DNA from: Brucella oryzae
Lineage (GTDB): Bacteria; Pseudomonadota; Alphaproteobacteria; Rhizobiales; Rhizobiaceae
Reading direction: 5' to 3'
DNA length: 64,000 nucleotides
Assembly: GCA_012103035.1 (NCBI GenBank)
Contig: JAAVLL010000001.1
Coordinates: forward strand, 1,152,501-1,216,500
Part shown: positions 24,212 to 35,584 of the stretch, piece by piece
How the letters are laid out: every line of letters begins with the position of its first letter
Position numbering within the stretch: position 1 is the stretch's first letter
Position numbers and translations under genes: made by a program
The notes under the pieces: model-generated
The model's database searches: none
Told to the model about the DNA's origin: nothing
The model's input: only the letters and a program-made list of their open reading frames with translations

Positions 24212-26354
24212 CTACAGATTGCGACGCTTGCCTTCCATCAGGTCGAGCACGGCGCGGGCGCAGTCGAGTACATTGGAACCTGGTCCGAACACGGCTGCCA
24301 CACCATGGTCGAACAGATACTGATAATCCTGACGCGGAACGACGCCACCGCAGACAACGATGATATTTTCCGCGCCCTTCTTGCGGAGCGTGTCCACAAG
24401 CTGGGGTAATAGTGTCTTGTGACCGGCGGCAAGCGACGAGACCCCGAGAACGTGTACCTTGGACTTGATCGCCATATCGGCGGCTTCATCTGGCGTCTGG
24501 AACAGGGGCCGGCCAATACTTCGAAGCCGATATCACCAAAAGCAGAAGCGATAATTTTGGCACCGCGATCATGTCCGTCCTGGCCGAGCTTGGCGACCAT
24601 TACTTTCGGCGTTTCACCGATCTGCTTCTTGAAATCACCGAGCCGGTTGACCAGCGTCTGATATTCCGGCTCGTCCTTGTAGGCAGCGCCGTAGACTTTC
24701 TTGACGACTTTCGGAACGGCCGCATGGTCTCCGAATGCGCGGCGCATGGCATCGGAAATTTCACCGACACTGGCGCGGGCGCGGGAGGCTTCAACGGCGG
24801 CCGCAAGAAGGTTGCCTTCACCGGTCTTGGCGACCTGTTCGAGTTCGGCCAGAGCCGCTTCGACTTTTGCCTTGTTGCGCGTTTCCTTCATGCGGTTGAG
24901 GCGTGCAATTTGCGATTGGCGAACAGCCGAATTGTCGATCTCCAGAATGTCGATTTCGTCTTCCTGCTCGAGGCGGAACTTGTTGACGCCGACAATGACT
25001 TCGTCGCCCTTATCGACCGCCGCCTGCCGCTTGGTAGCAGCCTCTTCAATGAGGCGTTTCGGAAGCCCGCTTTCAACAGCCTTGGTCATGCCGCCAAGCT
25101 TCTCGACCTCCTCGATCAACGCCCATGCCTTTTCGGCCAGTTCGTTGGTGAGGTTTTCGATGTAATAGGAACCTGCCAGCGGATCGACCACTTTGGTTAC
25201 GCCGGTTTCGTTCTGAAGGATGAGCTGCGTATTGCGGGCAATGCGAGCCGAAAATTCTGTTGGCAAAGCAATAGCTTCATCGAAGGAATTGGTGTGCAGC
25301 GACTGCGTGCCGCCCAGTGCAGCCGACATGGCTTCGAATGCGGTACGGACGATATTGTTATAGGGATCCTGTTCCTGAAGCGATACGCCTGAAGTCTGGC
25401 AATGCGTGCGCAGCATCAGCGAGCCGGGCTTCTTCGGATCGAATTCCTTCATAATGCGCGACCAGAGCAACCGCGCAGCGCGCAGCTTGGCGATTTCCAT
25501 GAAGAAATTCATGCCGATGGCAAAGAAGAATGACAGGCGCCCTGCAAATTCATCGACGTTCAGGCCCTTGTTCAGGGCAGCGCGCACATATTCACGCCCA
25601 TCGGCAAGCGTGAAAGCCAGTTCCTGAACCAGCGTCGCGCCCGCTTCCTGCATGTGATAGCCGGAAATGGAAATCGAGTTGAACTTCGGCATTTCGGCGG
25701 CGGTATAGGCGATGATATCCGCAATGATCCGCATGGATGGTTCCGGCGGATAGATATAGGTGTTACGGACCATGAACTCCTTGAGAATGTCGTTCTGGAT
25801 CGTGCCGGAGAGCTGCGCGCGTGGCACCCCTTGTTCTTCGCCTGCTACGATGAAATTGGCAAGGATCGGGATAACCGCGCCGTTCATGGTCATGGAGACG
25901 GAGATCTTTTCCAGCGGGATGTCGTCGAAAAGGATTTTCATGTCCTCGACGGAATCGATCGCCACGCCTGCCTTGCCGACATCGCCTTCAACGCGTGGAT
26001 GGTCGCTGTCATAACCGCGATGGGTGGCAAGGTCGAAGGCAACCGAAACGCCCTGCTGACCGGCGGCGAGCGCCTTGCGGTAGAAGGCGTTCGATTCTTC
26101 GGCCGTCGAGAACCCGGCATATTGCCGGATAGTCCACGGCCGACCCGCATACATTGTGGCGCGGGGCCGCGCAGGAAAGGCTCGAAACCGGGCAGGGTGC
26201 CAAGATGGTCGATGCCCTGCAGATCGTCTTCCGTGTAGAGCGGCTTGACGTCAATGCCTTCCGGCGTATGCCAGATGAGACTGTCGGCTGGCCGCTTCAA
26301 TTCCTTCTCAGCCAAGGTTTCCCAATCAGCTCGGGTGGTGGGGCGCTCGCTCAT
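24212..26354 (-). CDS. scpA: Methylmalonyl-CoA mutase (two frameshifts)
   Basis: Adenosylcobalamin-dependent conversion of (R)-methylmalonyl-CoA to succinyl-CoA, the last step of propionate assimilation. The catalytic TIM barrel runs from about residue 60 with [20 protein letters not shown] and [11 protein letters not shown]. The C-terminal B12 domain has the base-off motif GQDGHDRG. A base is missing near 26156 in a C run, and another near 24507 before [20 protein letters not shown]. About 714 residues after repair. The ATG at 26354 lies 8 bases after the pccA stop, so the two are cotranscribed. Confidence 0.93.
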
Positions 26355-26361
26355 ATCGACC

Positions 26362-28360
26362 TCACTCAAATTCCATAATCAATTCATCCACGGCGAGACT
26401 TGCACCTGCTTCTGCCGTAATGCGCTTTACGGTAGCACGGCGTTCCGCACGCAGCACGTTTTCCATCTTCATGGCTTCTACCGTGGCCAGCGGCTGACCG
26501 GCCTCGACCGTTTCACCATCCTTAACGAGGATCGATGTGATGACGCCCGGCATCGGGCAGAGCAACATTTTCGACGTATCTGGAGGCAGCTTTACCGGCA
26601 TGAGTTGTGCAAGTTCTGCGATACGCGGCTTGCGGACGTGGGCAAGCACATCCATGCCACGCCAGCGCAAACGCCATCCCGTGCCCGAACGCGAAACCTT
26701 GATGGCAATGGGCCTGCCGCCGACGGTGAACGAGCCCAGATGGCTACCGGGATGCCAGTCGCTGGCAACAGGCAAGCTGCCACCATCCATGAAATTGATT
26801 GTCGTTCCGCCTTCGCCTTCCGCAATACGAATCGGCAAAGTAAGCCTACCGAGTGTCGCCACCCAGTCGGTCGCCACAGATTGCTGTTCGCTGGAAATCC
26901 GCCCGGTAATCTGCATGTTGCGCCGTTCAATCGCCAGATTGATCTGGGCGGCAACCGCAGCAAATACCCGCGCATCGTCTTCCGAAACCGATACTCCGGC
27001 GAAGCCGTCCGGATATTCCTCGGCGATGAATGCAGTTGTGAGTGCACCTTCGCGGAAGCGCGGATGCTCCATCACAGCCGACAGGAAAGGCAGGTTGTGG
27101 CCGATGCCTTCCACCTCGAATGCGTCCAAAGCATCTCCCATCGCGTTGACGGCGCTGGCACGGTCCGGCCCCAGGTGCAGAGTTTTGCGATCATCGGGTC
27201 ATAATACATCGAAATTTCACCGCCTTCGAACACGCCGGTGTCATTGCGCACGATTGTACCGTCTGAATTACGGCCTTCGACTGGCGGACGATAACGGGTC
27301 AGCCTGCCGATAGAAGGCAGGAAGTTACGATATGGGTCTTCCGCGTAGAGGCGGCTTTCCATCGCCCAACCGTTCAGCTTTATGTCGCTCTGGCCGAAAC
27401 GGAGCTTTTCACCGGAAGCGATGCGGATCATTTCTTCCACAAGGTCGATGCCGGTGATGGCTCGTCACTGGATGCTCGACCTGTAGACGCGTATTCATTT
27501 CAAGGAAGTAGAAGTTACGGCTGCCGTCAACGATGAATTCCACCGTGCCCGCCGAAAAATAGCCAACGGCCTTTGCGAGAGCCACGGCCTGCTCGCCCAT
27601 GGCCTTGCGGGTCGCTTCATCAAGGAATGGCGAAGGTGCTTCTTCGATGACCTTCTGGTTACGGCGCTGAATGGAACATTCACGTTCGCCAAGATAGACG
27701 ACGTTGCCGTGCTGGTCGCCCAGAACCTGAATTTCAATATGGCGCGGCTGGGTGACGAATTTTTCGATGAATATCCGGTCGTCGCCGAAAGAGGATTTGG
27801 CCTCATTGCGTGAAAGCTGGAATCCTTCGCGGGCTTCGTCGTCGTTCCATGCAATACGCATGCCTTTGCCGCCGCCGCCAGCAGAAGCCTTGATCATCAC
27901 AGGATAGCCGATGGATGTGGAAATGCGAACCGCCTCGTCGGCGTCTTCGATCAAACCCATATGACCGGGTACGGTAGAAACACCGGCTTCGGCTGCAAGT
28001 TTCTTCGAGGTGATCTTGTCGCCCATCGCGTCAATTGCGTTCACCGGCGGGCCAATGAAGGTAACATTGGCGTCCTTCAGTGCTTCAGCGAAGCGCGGAT
28101 TTTCCGACAAAAGCCGTAGCCGGGATGCACTGCATCCGCGCCAGTTTCCTTGATCGCCGCGAGAATCTTGTCGATGACGATATAGGACTGATTGGAGGGC
28201 GCTGGTCCGATGTGGACTGCTTCGTCGGCCATTTTACATGCAGGGCGTTGCGGTCGGCATCAGAATAGACCGCCACCGTTGCGATGCCCATTCTCTTCGC
28301 CGTCTTTATGACCCGGCATGCAATTTCGCCACGATTGGCAATGAGAATTTTCTTGATCAT
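26362..28360 (-). CDS. pccA: Propionyl-CoA carboxylase alpha subunit, biotin carboxylase (about four frameshifts)
   Basis: Carboxylates biotin with ATP and bicarbonate. N-terminus [18 protein letters not shown]. The ATP-grasp domain has [16 protein letters not shown] and the [19 protein letters not shown] block, then [16 protein letters not shown]. The middle BT domain contacts the beta subunit. The C-terminal biotinyl domain carries the biotinylated Lys in VEAMKMEN. Breaks near 28232, 28112, 27466 (two bases) and 27169. About 667 residues after repair. It lies between pccB and scpA on the minus strand. Confidence 0.93.
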
Positions 28361-28381
28361 TTTATCGTACCCATAGCAATC

Positions 28382-29915
28382 TTACAGCGGAATGGTGTCG
28401 TGCTTCTTCCACGGCGTGCTTTGCTGCTTATTGCGCAGGCTGGCAAAGGCGCGGGCGATGCGGCGGCGTGAAGAATGCGGCATGATGACTTCGTCGATGA
28501 AGCCACGTTCAGCGGCCACGAACGGATTGGCAAAGCGCTCCTCATATTCCTTCGTGCGGGCGGCGATTTTTTCGATATCGCCCAATTCGGAACGATAGAG
28601 GATTTCCGTTGCACCCTTGGCGCCCATAACTGCGATTTCCGCCGTCGGCCACGCATAATTGATATCAGCGCCGATATGTTTCGAGGCCATCACATCATAG
28701 GCGCCGCCATAGGCCTTGCGCGTGATGAGCGTAACCATGGGAACGGTTGCTTGGGCGTAAGCGAAGAGCAGTTTTGCGCCGTGCTTGATGACACCGCCAT
28801 ATTCCTGTGCCGTGCCCGGCAGGAAGCCCGGGACGTCGACAAGAGTTAGGATCGGGATGTTAAAGGCATCGCAGAAGCGAACGAACCGGGCAGCCTTGCG
28901 CGAGGAATCGATGTCGAGGCAACCGGCAAGCACCATAGGCTGGTTTGCAACCACACCGATGGTTTGTCCATCCATGCGGATGAAGCCGGTAATGATGTTC
29001 TTCGCAAAAGATTCCTGAATTTCGAAGAAATCGCTTTCGTCTGCCAGCGCGTGGATAAGCTCCTTCATGTCGTAGGGCTTGGTGGCGCTATCTGGGAATC
29101 AATGTGTCGAGCCGCATTTCGAGCCGCGCCGGATCGTCGAATACCGGACGTACGGGCGGCTTTTCGCGATTGTTGAGCGGCAGGAAGTCGAACAGAATGC
29201 GGACCTGTTCCAGCGCTTCGATATCGTTCTCATAAGCGCCGTCGGCGACCGATGATTTTCTGGTGTGGGTCGAGGCACCGCCCAGTTCCTCCGCCGTGAC
29301 AATTTCGTTGGTGACGGTTTTCACCACGTCGGGGCCTGTCACGAACATATAGGAACTGTCACGCACCATGAAGATGAAGTCGGTCATGGCAGGCGAATAG
29401 ACCGCACCGCCAGCGCAGGGGCCCATGATGACGGAGATCTGCGGCACCACACCGGATGCATCTACGTTGCGCTTGAATACGTCAGCGTAGCCCGCGAGCG
29501 ACGCAACGCCTTCCTGAATGCGCGCACCACCGGAATCATTGAGGCCGATCACCGGCGCGCCATTTTTCATGGCCATATCCATGACCTTGCAGATTTTCTG
29601 CGCATGGGTTTCAGACAATGAACCGCCCAGAACGGTAAAATCCTGGCTGAACACATAGACCTGCCGACCGTTGATCGTGCCCCAGCCTGTCACCACGCCG
29701 TCGCCAGCAACTTTCTGCTTTTCCATGCCGAAGTCGGTGCAGCGATGGGTGACATACATGTCGAACTCCTCGAACGAGCCTTCGTCGAGAAGCACTTCGA
29801 TCCTTTCGCGGGCTGTGAGCTTGCCTTTGCCGTGCTGAGCATCAATGCGGCGCTGACCTCCGCCAAGGCGGGCTTCCGCGCGACGGGATTCGAGCTGTTC
29901 AAGAAGTTCCTGCAT
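28382..29915 (-). CDS. pccB: Propionyl-CoA carboxylase beta subunit, carboxyltransferase (one break)
   Basis: Transfers the carboxyl group from biotin to propionyl-Co[21 protein letters not shown] at the start, then [20 protein letters not shown]. The two crotonase-like halves show [13 protein letters not shown] and [13 protein letters not shown] in the first, and [17 protein letters not shown] in the second. It ends WKKHDTIPL, typical of PccB. Two bases are missing near 29094, before [14 protein letters not shown]. About 511 residues after repair. First gene of the pccB-pccA-scpA unit, divergent from the regulator. Confidence 0.94.
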
Positions 29916-30045
29916 AAAGTCCCCATTTTTGGGCGGCCTTTGAAAGGCGAGTTATGAAACTGAAAAGATAGTCTTTTTCTCCTTTCTGCTTAAAATCCGA
30001 AGGCGTTCTGGAAAAGCTTGAAAAGGTGCGATTGTGTAAGATATA

Positions 30046-30078
30046 AATTTGCAAATAGCGAAATGCGAATTTGCAAAA
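30046..30078 (+). promoter_or_regulatory. Paired TTTGCAAA operator for the propionate regulator
   Basis: Two perfect TTTGCAAA palindromes at 30048-30055 and 30070-30077, centres 22 bp apart (two helical turns), in the 163-bp gap between pccB and the regulator. From memory, the Rhodobacter sphaeroides PccR site is a pair of TTTGCAAA boxes with a short spacer. The spacing here is 14 bp. The second box abuts the regulator ATG, so binding should block or reposition transcription of its own gene. Spacing and function need testing. Confidence 0.7.
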
Positions 30079-31488
30079 ATGGCACCGAGAAAACTTTATA
30101 TCGGCAGAAAGATACGTGAAATACGTGAGCAACATAAGGCAACCCAGTCGGGCTTTGCCGAACGGCTTGGTATTTCAACGAGTTACCTCAATCAGATCGA
30201 GAATAATCAGCGGCCTGTCTCTGCAGCCGTTTTACTGGCTCTGGCTGAAAACTACCAGATCGATATAGGCGCGATTTCATTGGGTGATGACGATCGGTTG
30301 CTTTCAGCCGTTTCCGAAGCGCTGGCCGATCCGTTTTCGACAACTACAAGCCGAATTTGCAGGAACTCAAGCTCATTACGCAAAATGCGCCGGGGCTGGC
30401 TCATGCACTGATCGCCTGTCATCAGGCCTATCGCCGCAACAGCGAACAGCTGGCAAGCCTGGATAATCAGCTTGGTCGCGCTCCTTCCACCGCCGAGCCT
30501 GCGCCTTACGAGGAAGTTCGCGACTTTTTCCATTTTATCGACAATTACGTACATGAGATTGATATTGCCGCAGAAAAGCTTGCAGCGGAGCTAAATATTC
30601 CGGGCCGGGACATTGGAGTGGCTTTGCCGCAATATATGGAGCAGCATCACCGGGTGCATATAGCGCGAGCCGGACCGGAAGAAGCGGTCTTGCGTCGGTT
30701 CGATCCAACGGCAAAGGTGCTTTATCTCAATCCCTATTCACCAGCTTCAACCCGGAATTTTCAGATCGCGTTCCAGATTGCCGAACTGGAGATGGAAGAA
30801 CTGGTAAACACGATTGCCCATCGGGCGGATTTTCGATCTGGCGAGGCAATTGAAATTTGCAAGATTGGCTTGCGCAATTATTTTGCCGGGGCGCTGATGC
30901 TGCCTTATCAGACATTCCTTTCAGCGGCTAAAGAGCTGCGCCATGATCTGGAACTGTTAGCGTCACGTTTTGGGGCAAGCCTTGAACAGGTCGCGCATCG
31001 GCTCAGCACCTTGCAGCGCTCCGGCCAGCGCGGCGTGCCGGTGTTTTTGCGCGCATAGACAGGGCTGGAAACATCACGAAACGACATAGCGCTGCCAAGC
31101 TGCAATTTGCCAGGTTTGGGGCTGCGTGCCCTCTATGGAATGTGCATCAGGCATTCGAGACGCCGGGACGGATTATTCGACAGCTCGCTGAAACACCGGA
31201 TGGTGCGCGTTACCTTTGCATTGCGACAGAGCTGACCAAGAGCGAAGGGGCTTCAATGCACCTCAGCGGCGCTATGCCATCGCCCTTGGCTGCGAGGTGG
31301 CCTATGCGCAGGACTTCGTCTACGCGGATGGGCTCGATATTGCTGTCCGCTCTGCCTTCGATCCGATCGGTGTTTCCTGTCGTATTTGCGAGCGCGCTGA
31401 ATGTGTGCAACGCGCCGTTCCGCCGCTTAAAAGCAGATTGGCAGTCGATCACGACCGTCGCGGAATTTTGCCGTATCGGCTGCTCTGA
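30079..31488 (+). CDS. pccR: Short-chain fatty acyl-CoA regulator, PccR/ScfR family (three frameshifts)
   Basis: N-terminal XRE helix-turn-helix (about 5-65: QSGFAERLGISTSYLNQIEN). A middle region resembles the ImmA/IrrE-type fold, with YNPYSPAST-like LYLNPYSPASTRNFQIAFQI. The C-terminal ScfR domain has CRICERAECVQRAVPPL. In relatives this domain senses propionyl- or acetyl-CoA-type ligands. The position divergent to pccB supports control of propionate assimilation. Bases are missing near 30340, 31045 and 31247, all in T or G runs. About 470 residues after repair. It ends 3 bp from the convergent DUF924 gene. The start is preceded immediately by the operator, so the mRNA may be leaderless. 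Confidence 0.88.
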
Positions 31489-31491
31489 AGA

Positions 31492-32032
31492 TCAGAAACC
31501 AGCGTGTTCCTTGAGGAACTCAGCTTCCTCAAGGGTCGTATTGCGCCCCAGCACCTTGTTGCGATGAGGAAAGCGTCCAAAGCGTTCGATGATATCGTGA
31601 TGCTGACGAGCAAAACCGAGCGAGAACTCGTCGCCGAGCCTTTCGTAGAGATCCACACAACGTTTCTGGTCGCTCAGATGTTCGCTATGCATGAACGGCA
31701 GATAGAAGAACTGGCGCTGTTCTGGTGACAGCTTCCGGTCGAAATCATGATCGAGTGCTTGCGCCGCCACATCTCGGGCGAGCCCGTCACATTCGAAAGA
31801 ACGGGGAGCCGCGGAACATATTGCGCGGAAACTGGTCGAATAGAATTGTGAGCGCAAGTGCGCTTTCTGGCTGCTGTTTCCAGTGTTCGAACTTGTCGGC
31901 GCGGGCATCTTCATAAGCTATTGAAAATTTCTCGCGAATTTCAGCGTCGATTTCGTCGCTTTTGCTGAACCAGTTTTCCCGCATCTTGGGCGAAAACCAG
32001 AAATTGAGAACTTCCTTGGGTTCGATAGCCAT
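31492..32032 (-). CDS. DUF924 family protein (one break)
   Basis: A helical, TPR-like protein of unknown function. MAIEPKEVLNFWFSPKMREN and TILFDQFPRNMFRGSP are hallmark DUF924 segments, with LPFMHSEHLSDQKRCVDLYE later. An indel near 31802 breaks the frame between FRGSP and SFECDGLARD. About 180 residues after repair. AGGAGG precedes the ATG at 32032. The short lipoprotein gene upstream is probably in the same transcript. Confidence 0.8.
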
Positions 32033-32050
32033 GACGGACCTCCTCTGATT

Positions 32051-32223
32051 TTATTGCACTGGCTGGTTTGTGCCTTCTGGTTGTGGGCAAGGCGGCTCAC
32101 CCTTGAAATTGCGCGACATGCAGGCGAAACGGTCAAAGCTTTTGCCTGTATCCATGGCTGCCTTGCTGGCTCCCCGCATCCGGCAAGCACGACCAGAGAA
32201 ATCAGAATAGCGAAGTTTTTCAT
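32051..32223 (-). CDS. Small lipoprotein (one frameshift)
   Basis: About 57 residues after one repair near 32166. MKNFAILISLVVLAGC is a clear lipoprotein signal, with lipobox LAGC at residues 13-16. In the repaired frame the rest is MDTGKSFDRFACMSRNFKGE followed by PPCPQPEGTNQPVQ, with two cysteines. AGGATC lies before the ATG. Unknown function. Without the repair the frame continues into the next gene, which is why I favour the indel. Confidence 0.55.
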
Positions 32224-32301
32224 GGGGATCCTTTCAGACGGCCATGTTGTCAGTTCTATAATAGGGATCGTGATCTTCAGTCGCAACAGCGCGCCGATCA
32301 A

Positions 32302-32769
32302 CTACCCTCTACCACGATAGTTGGCCACACCCTGTTCCGGTATCCAGACGTCCTGCGGTGTTGCTCCTGTCTGGAAGAAAACATCGATGGGAATACCGCC
32401 GCGCGGATACCAGTAACCGCCGATCCTGAGCCACTCCGGCTCAAGCAGATCCACTAGGCGTTTGCCGACAGTGACCGTACAATCTTCATGGAATGCGCCG
32501 TGATTTCGGAAGGAAAATAGGAACAGTTTGAGGGATTTACTTTCAACTAACCACTGTCCGGGGACATAGTCGATTACGAGATGGGCGAAATCAGGCTGCC
32601 CTGTCATCGGGCATAGCGAAGTGAACTCAGGTGCTGTGAAGCGAACACAGTAAGCCGTTCCGGCTTGCGGATTTATGACTCGTTCAAGAATGGCATCTTC
32701 CGGATTTTGCGGGATCGACGCGTTGGAGCCAAGCTGCTTTAGGTCGGAATATATCGTCTTTTCAGACAT
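32302..32769 (-). CDS. queF: NADPH-dependent preQ0 reductase QueF
   Basis: Reduces 7-cyano-7-deazaguanine to preQ1 in queuosine synthesis. A 155-residue intact short-type (unimodular) QueF. Catalytic Cys53 ([10 protein letters not shown]), Asp60 and Glu95 (AFHEDC) match the B. subtilis triad with a constant offset of two. The NADPH-binding ESKSLKLF motif and [12 protein letters not shown] follow. No preQ1 riboswitch is evident in the 193-bp upstream gap. Confidence 0.94.
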   Translation of the reverse strand: MSEKTIYSDLKQLGSNASIPQNPEDAILERVINPQAGTAYCVRFTAPEFTSLCPMTGQPDFAHLVIDYVPGQWLVESKSLKLFLFSFRNHGAFHEDCTVTVGKRLVDLLEPEWLRIGGYWYPRGGIPIDVFFQTGATPQDVWIPEQGVANYRGRG

Positions 32770-32962
32770 TTACGTGCCTTTGTTTCAAGCCACGTCGCAG
32801 TCTTGGAGCGCATTATTGCGCTTGTCCTTGTTTTGACCGGGTAGGCTGCGACCGGTGGCAAATTGCCAATGCCAAGCAGCTAGCAGACCACAGCTTTTGG
32901 TAAAGAGTACAAATAATGCCCGCGCATCAAGCGCGGCATGAACGCTGGAGTGGGTATTGCTG

Positions 32963-33279
32963 TCAGCGTCGATCAGAAATGGCACAGCCGATGGCAACGC
33001 CGATGAGAATGCCGATGATTCCGGCAGTTCCAAAAGTGTCGTGGCCGTGCCCGGATTTTCGCGAACCGTTTCGGCAACCACCTGACCGCGTTCACGCACG
33101 GCTTGAGCTGCATGACGGAAACGACCGGACGCATCATCCATCGCGTCTTCCGCACGTTCCCTCAGTTCGCCAGAATGTGAGGCCAGCGATTTTGAAAGGC
33201 GCTTTAACTCTGCGCGCATATCGGCAACCTGCTTTTCGAGAGCCTGCTGGATGTCGTTCGTAATCTTTTCGTCGGCCAT
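32963..33279 (-). CDS. YqjD/ElaB/DUF883-like membrane-anchored protein (one frameshift)
   Basis: About 105 residues after repair. The N-terminal 80 form a charged amphipathic helix (NDIQQALEKQVADMRAELKR, then RAEDAMDDASGRFRHAAQAV). A single C-terminal glycine-rich membrane segment follows (GTAGIIGILIGVAIGCAISD). One T is missing near 33034; unrepaired, the frame runs on and loses the anchor. Relatives associate with ribosomes at the inner membrane in stationary phase; the same role here is inferred. Start at 33279. Confidence 0.76.
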
Positions 33280-33478
33280 TTGAAGTCTCCGTTGAATTAA
33301 TGACGATAAAACGAGTGAAAACGCGTTCGGTTCCATGCTGCGGCAATGCGGTTAACAAACATGGTAAACCGCTCGTAAACCATTTTAATTTAATCTTTTC
33401 GAATACAAGAACGATCTGGAGCGGGGCCAGAATGTATATCGAAAAGATGGGCTTGTCGGCGGCTGCGAGTCGGTAGCT

Positions 33479-34559
33479 ATGCGCGTAGTGCGCGCTGCTC
33501 GGATGGCTCGGCAATGTATAGACCAGATTCAATCGGACCATGTTCGTGCGCGGGCGGAGGCTGCTTTGACGCTTCTGCTCGATGATCCTTCTCCGAAAGT
33601 TCGTATGGCGATGGCTGATGTGCTTTCAACCAGCGTGCATTCGCCCCTGCATATTGTGACGGCTCTTGCCGCTGACCAGCCGGAGGTTGCGGGATACATT
33701 CTTGCACGCTCGACGCTTCTCAGCGATGCGGATCTGATTGATCGTGTGGCATACGGTGCCCCTTCGATTCAGGTTTTGATTGCGGCGCGTCCTCGTGTTT
33801 CGCTTGCAGTTGCTGCAGCAATTGCAGAGGTCGGAAACAGTGAAGCAGTCGCGGAAATGCTGTTTAATAGCTGCGCCCGTATCGCATCGGTTTCGTTTCG
33901 GCGCATCAGTGAGCGTTGTGGGCATGACGCTCTCGTGCGGGAGGCCTTGCTGGCTCATCCCCAACTTCCGGCAGAATGCCGTCATCTTCTGGCAGTGAAA
34001 GTAGGGGATGTCCTGCAATCTCCCGCTGGTGAAAATGCTTCTCGGGGAGCGTCGTGCCAATAAGGTGGTGAGTGATGCGACGGCTCGCGCATCAATGCAG
34101 CTGGCAGAAAACTGTTCGCAGGAAGAACTGCCGGCGCTGGTGGAGCATCTGCGTCTGCGTGGAGAAATCACGACCAGTTTCGTTATCCGCGCCGTTGCCG
34201 GAGGACGTATAGATTTCTTCGCGGGCCTGCTTGCTGCGCTTTCCGATCTCGACGACGCTCGGATCTGTGCGATTATTTCCGGCGGTCGTCCGGCTGCGCT
34301 TGCCGCGCTACTTCGCTCTGCCGGATTGAGCGATGCCACGCACACGCCCTTGATTGTTGCCATTGAGGCGTGGCGGGCAGTTGCTGCCGGGCGAAAGCGG
34401 ATGGGCGCGGCTGAGATATCGGCTTTGATGTGCAAGGCAGCAGGGCGCGGACGGTTTGCTGCAGCCAATGACGATCTGGCGGCTTTGTTGCGTTCGATCC
34501 ATTTGGAATTCATGCGTGAATCGGCCCGCGACAGGCTGCAAGCTATTCCAGCAGCCTGA
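33479..34559 (+). CDS. DUF2336 protein (one insertion)
   Basis: A HEAT-like helical repeat protein. EAALTLLLDDPSPKVRMAMA is the signature DUF2336 start, then ITALAADQPEVAGYI-like ALAADQPEVAGYILARS. A surplus C near 34022 breaks the frame between DVLQS and PLVKMLLGERRANKV; this is one of the few apparent insertions. It ends RESARDRLQAIPAA. About 360 residues. The N-terminus is uncertain: an ATG at 33432 could be used if another indel lies near 33470. Function unknown. It converges with the VanZ-like gene, with no gap. Confidence 0.75.
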
Positions 34560-34905
34560 TCAGTTTTGCTGCCGGAAAGGACGGATAAGGCTGAGGCCAT
34601 AGCCAACAGCAATACCAAATATGGCCCCGGCAGCTTTGAAAACAAAGTCGATGAATTCGCCATGACGTCCGGGGCGAGGCGCTGCATCAGCTCGAAAGTG
34701 CGGCGCAGCCGACTGTCAGCAGAAGTACACCCATCCAGTGGCGAGGATAGGCGAGGGCAAATAGCGCACCGACCAGAAAGAAAGCAACAAAGCGCTCCAG
34801 ATCTGCAGGTTCGCCCGTTATGGGACGGAATTTTATCGGGCTAATCGTGACCGCAAGGACGGCCAGAAGTACTGTCCAGGCGCCAATGCGCAAAAATCGC
34901 TTCAT
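34560..34905 (-). CDS. VanZ-like membrane protein (two frameshifts)
   Basis: About 115 residues after repair, with four predicted membrane segments: WTVLLAVLAVTISPI, FVAFFLVGALFALAY, WMGVLLLTVGCAALFE and GAIFGIAVGYGLSLI. The signature FELMQRLAPDRHGEFIDFV lies between the last two. Bases are missing near 34692 and 34662. VanZ-like proteins are small polytopic proteins of mostly unknown role; the founding member affects teicoplanin resistance. No resistance is implied here. Confidence 0.75.
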
Positions 34906-35000
34906 GAAGAGCGGCCTTTATTCGTTCGTATGATTGCCGGGCGGTTCATCTCGTTTGGGGTCGCCACAGCGTTGATACATGCGGTCGGTGATTGATGTTT

Positions 35001-35323
35001 TCAGCTGGTTGCCGAATGGCAACCGATAATGGATATTACATCGACGCCCATACACCATTTAACGTCGTGAGGCGACAGGCCATAATTGGTTTCAAGAAAC
35101 CCCAACGCGTAATTCATGCCTTCGTCGCACTGGTCTGTCTGGCAGAAATTACCATCTCTGGCGAGCTGGCGAATCGAGCCTTCCCCGATCTTGACTACGA
35201 TTGGTTCAACGGCAAAAGGGCAGCACCCATCAAGGCGATGACGACAAGTCCGATTAAAGTAAATTTTATAGAGCGCCGCATGAATCGCCGTTTGTAACTG
35301 GTTTCCGCAAGTTCATAACGCAT
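35001..35323 (-). CDS. Putative exported hypothetical protein (one frameshift)
   Basis: Not recognised. In the minus strand a signal-like segment (MRRSIKFTLIGLVVIALMGA) leads, after one missing T near 35222, into VEPIVVKIGEGSIRQLARDG and NFCQTDQCDEGMNYALGFLE. It ends WCMGVDVISIIGCHSATS. Four cysteines in the mature part suggest a disulfide-bonded periplasmic protein. Start at 35323 or 35281. An overlapping plus-strand frame (34992-35297) is also open but has no signal or family feature. Confidence 0.45.
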
Positions 35324-35584
35324 GAGCGGCAATATGATGGCAAGTCGCATTCAACTCGAAACTAACGTAAATGCTGGGTTTTCCGCTTAATGCTCTTTGT
35401 GAGTGGAGAAGTCGTTTTGGGTGATGCGCTGACTTGATCATTACAGTTCGGGGTCAAATTCTAGCTAGAAGTATTTTAATTTTATCTGTTTAATGTTGAC
35501 TTTTACGTAAATGCAGGAGCACAACGTTGGGCTCTGAGCCAATTCGGTTAGAGCCAGGTTCGCTTGATATAAGGCAGGAATGTT

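Noticed and set aside
32770..32962. preQ1 riboswitch before queF
   Set aside because: No short pseudoknot with an A-rich tail could be drawn.
34992..35297. 101-residue plus-strand frame
   Set aside because: No ribosome binding site or family. The minus strand offers a signal peptide and a Cys-containing domain instead.
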